Part shown: positions 6,359 to 7,461 of the stretch, piece after piece
How positions within the stretch are numbered: the stretch's first letter is position 1
How the letters are laid out: the number at the start of each line of letters is the position of its first letter
Assembly: GCA_937995995.1 (NCBI GenBank)
Contig: CALKIP010000064.1
Span: 1-7,461, forward strand
Source of the DNA: an uncultured bacterium
GTDB lineage: Bacteria; Gemmatimonadota; Gemmatimonadetes; Longimicrobiales; RSA9
Length of the DNA: 7,461 nt
Direction: 5' to 3'
Made by a program: the position numbers and the translations under genes
Notes under the pieces: model-generated
What the model was told of the DNA's origin: nothing
Databases searched by the model: none
What the model saw: the letters and a program-made list of their open reading frames with translations, nothing else

Positions 6359-6370
6359 TACTGATTCTCA
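6356..6370 (-). promoter_or_regulatory. Candidate PerR/Fur operator overlapping the perR -35
   Basis: On the minus strand this 15-mer reads TGAGAATCAGTATTG. It matches the B. subtilis PerR box (TTATAAT-N-ATTATAA) at 9 of 14 positions, and its left half TGAGAAT is a good Fur-type half-site. It overlaps the last three bases of the -35 hexamer, so binding would block RNA polymerase. It is also the most AT-rich spot in the intergenic region. The right half is weak. Confidence 0.35.
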
Positions 6371-6425
6371 ATGTTGGTATCGGGTATCTTGTTGCCGATG
6401 TGCAAGATAACGCGAGGGGTATGCC

Positions 6426-6863
6426 ATGACCCAGGATAGGGAGGGTGCGGCGGGTGAGGACCGCCGGTCGTCGGCGGATCCAGCGGGCGGCTTGGCAATC
6501 GCCCTCGTGGCCGACCTTCTCTTCGCTTCGCGGATTCGCGGTGCGGCGAACGCCGTCGGTGCTCGGGCGCTCACGGTCCGTACCGCCGACGAGTTGATCG
6601 AACGGTCTCGGGAAGTGGCCCCGCGCCTGATTCTGTTGGACCTCGAGGCACGTGGCGTGAATGCTCCGGCATTGATCGAGCGTCTCAAGGCGGATCCGGA
6701 GTTGTCGTCGGTTCCGGTGATCGCCTTCGGCTCGCACGTCAGGGGCGAGGCGCTCCTTGCGGCGAGACGCGCGGGAGCGGATCGAGTGCTGGCGCGGTCC
6801 GCCTTCGTTCGCGATCTGCCTTCGTTGCTGCGGGGAATGGATGCTATCGATACGGAGTCGTAA
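6426..6863 (+). CDS. Atypical single-domain receiver (CheY-like) protein with degraded active site
   Basis: This 145-residue protein has an N-terminal polar tail (1-22) and a single receiver-like fold without an output domain. The central Asp is kept (D72 in LILLDLEARG) and one acidic residue is present (D30 in ALVADLLFASRI). However, the switch Thr/Ser position in PVIAFGSHV is Gly102, and the otherwise invariant Lys is missing: the segment is DRVLARSAFV (119-128) where normal receivers have a KP pair. The GSHV and LARSAFV signatures recur together in a receiver subgroup I remember from several phyla, so this is probably a stable variant rather than decay. It may work as a protein-binding adaptor or accept phosphate poorly. 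The start ATG at 6426 has GAGGGG (6414-6419) six bases upstream. The gene is divergent from perR and may share its control region. Confidence 0.8.
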   Translation: MTQDREGAAGEDRRSSADPAGGLAIALVADLLFASRIRGAANAVGARALTVRTADELIERSREVAPRLILLDLEARGVNAPALIERLKADPELSSVPVIAFGSHVRGEALLAARRAGADRVLARSAFVRDLPSLLRGMDAIDTES

Positions 6864-6915
6864 TGCGGGCGGCTATCTATGTCGTTCCCCGTGATCGACG
6901 CGGCAGCGGCGAATG

Positions 6916-6950
6916 AAAAAGGCGCCCGGAAAGCAGTGCTTCCGGGCGCC
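6916..6950 (-). terminator. Intrinsic terminator of the TraR/DksA gene
   Basis: GGCGCCCGGAA (6921-6931) pairs exactly with TTCCGGGCGCC (6940-6950), loop of eight bases. On the minus strand it is followed by five T (6920-6916), and it lies 24 bases beyond the stop of the zinc-finger gene. The + side has no T-run, so termination of the receiver gene here would be weak. Confidence 0.88.
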
Positions 6951-6973
6951 CGTGCCGCAATGAAGGGACTGGA

Positions 6974-7366
6974 TCAGGCCGCGTCCGCCTCTTCCTTCAG
7001 CTTGCAGTCAATGCAGTAGCGGGCGTGCGGCAGAGCATCGAGACGATCGAAATTGATCGGATTGCCGCAGTTGTGGCACTTGCCAAAATTGTCCGGATCC
7101 TTGTAGAGTCGGCGAAGCGCCTCTTCGATCCGGTACAGGTAGCGACCTTCCTTGCTCGCGAAGAGGAGCATCTTCTCCCGCTCCATAGCATCGGTACCGA
7201 GATCGGCGATGTGGTCGGAGTAGGAGTAGAGGTCCGAGTCCGCCTGTTCAGCCGCGTGCTTCGCCAACTCGTCGAATTGGCCGAGTGAGCGGAGCGCTCG
7301 CTCCCTCTCACGGAGCAACCGCTTCTGGAGGTGCTGGATCTTCTCCTTGGACAGCTTGTTCGCCAT
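6974..7366 (-). CDS. TraR/DksA family C4 zinc-finger regulator
   Basis: This 130-residue protein is expected to act in the secondary channel of RNA polymerase, as DksA and relatives do with ppGpp. A long helical N-terminal part (about 5-90) should form the coiled coil. The zinc finger is complete: C97-H-N-C100 and C118-I-D-C121, with RLDALPHARYCIDCK typical of the family. The coiled-coil tip lacks the E. coli DxxDxA motif; instead it has SYSDHIADLGTDAMEREK (48-65), as in Bacillus-type and other TraR/DksA relatives. Whether it acts like DksA on rRNA promoters is therefore unclear. The start ATG at 7366 follows GGAGAGG with nine bases between; the in-frame TTG at 7384 is less likely. It has its own terminator and a leader with two short hairpins. 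Confidence 0.9.
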   Translation of the reverse strand: MANKLSKEKIQHLQKRLLRERERALRSLGQFDELAKHAAEQADSDLYSYSDHIADLGTDAMEREKMLLFASKEGRYLYRIEEALRRLYKDPDNFGKCHNCGNPINFDRLDALPHARYCIDCKLKEEADAA

Positions 7367-7397
7367 CTGCTCTCGCCTCTCCAACAGGTCAAAGCCG

Positions 7398-7436
7398 CCG
7401 ACCCGCGCGGAGCGGGTCGGAGGGGCGCCAGCGCCC
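7398..7436 (-). promoter_or_regulatory. Two adjacent hairpins in the 5' leader of the TraR/DksA gene
   Basis: CCGACCCGC (7398-7406) and GCGGGTCGG (7412-7420) form a perfect nine-pair stem with a five-base loop. GGGCG (7423-7427) and CGCCC (7432-7436) form a second stem three bases away. Both lie between the start codon and a possible -10 (TAATTA on the minus strand, 7450-7445), whose -35 would be beyond the window. They could be an untranslated leader structure or the terminator stem of a neighbour; no T-run is seen. Confidence 0.4.
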
Positions 7437-7461
7437 TTCGCCGCTAATTACGGCAACCTTG

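Noticed and set aside
1..7461. CRISPR array, insertion sequence, phage or toxin-antitoxin system
   Set aside because: No spaced direct repeats, transposase or integrase motifs, or small paired toxin/antitoxin genes were seen.

Overview
The window comes from a high-GC bacterial chromosome with strongly G/C-ending codons and no mobile, phage or CRISPR sequence. The set of families (LysM-tailed DacB, ANTAR regulator with a HisKA_2 kinase, PerR-like Fur, a receiver with a degraded active site, and a TraR/DksA protein with an AD-x-GTDA-x-EREK tip) resembles what I remember of Gemmatimonadota and related phyla. That placement is inference from family flavour, not from a marker gene.

Layout, left to right. 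Positions 2-568 (+) are the C-terminal part of an SH3-NlpC/P60 cell-wall endopeptidase cut by the window edge. It meets, stop codon against stop codon, a DacB/PBP4-type D,D-carboxypeptidase with a C-terminal LysM domain (569-2425, -). A 340-base divergent gap follows, with a weak promoter and a possible three-way-junction RNA fold. Then comes a two-gene signalling cassette on +: an ANTAR RNA-binding response regulator (2766-3356) and a receiver-HisKA_2 histidine kinase (3411-4562). A 270-base gap holds a perfect 21-bp palindrome and a good promoter that leaves almost no leader before a DUF116 membrane protein (4833-5687, +). A bidirectional terminator separates this from a convergent PerR-like Fur regulator (5817-6284, -). 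PerR is transcribed divergently from an atypical receiver-only protein (6426-6863, +). The window ends with a TraR/DksA zinc-finger protein (6974-7366, -) and its terminator.

Functionally there are two parts: a peptidoglycan pair on the left, and a run of regulators (ANTAR two-component pair, PerR, pseudo-receiver, DksA-like) around DUF116. The ANTAR cassette resembles the PdtaS/PdtaR and EutW/EutV systems, but its kinase has a receiver where a sensor domain would be, so it may be an internal step of a phosphorelay. The most interesting non-coding signals are the folded leader before the ANTAR gene, the 21-bp palindrome before DUF116, and a PerR-box-like dyad on the perR promoter. No wholly unknown multi-gene system could be demonstrated.
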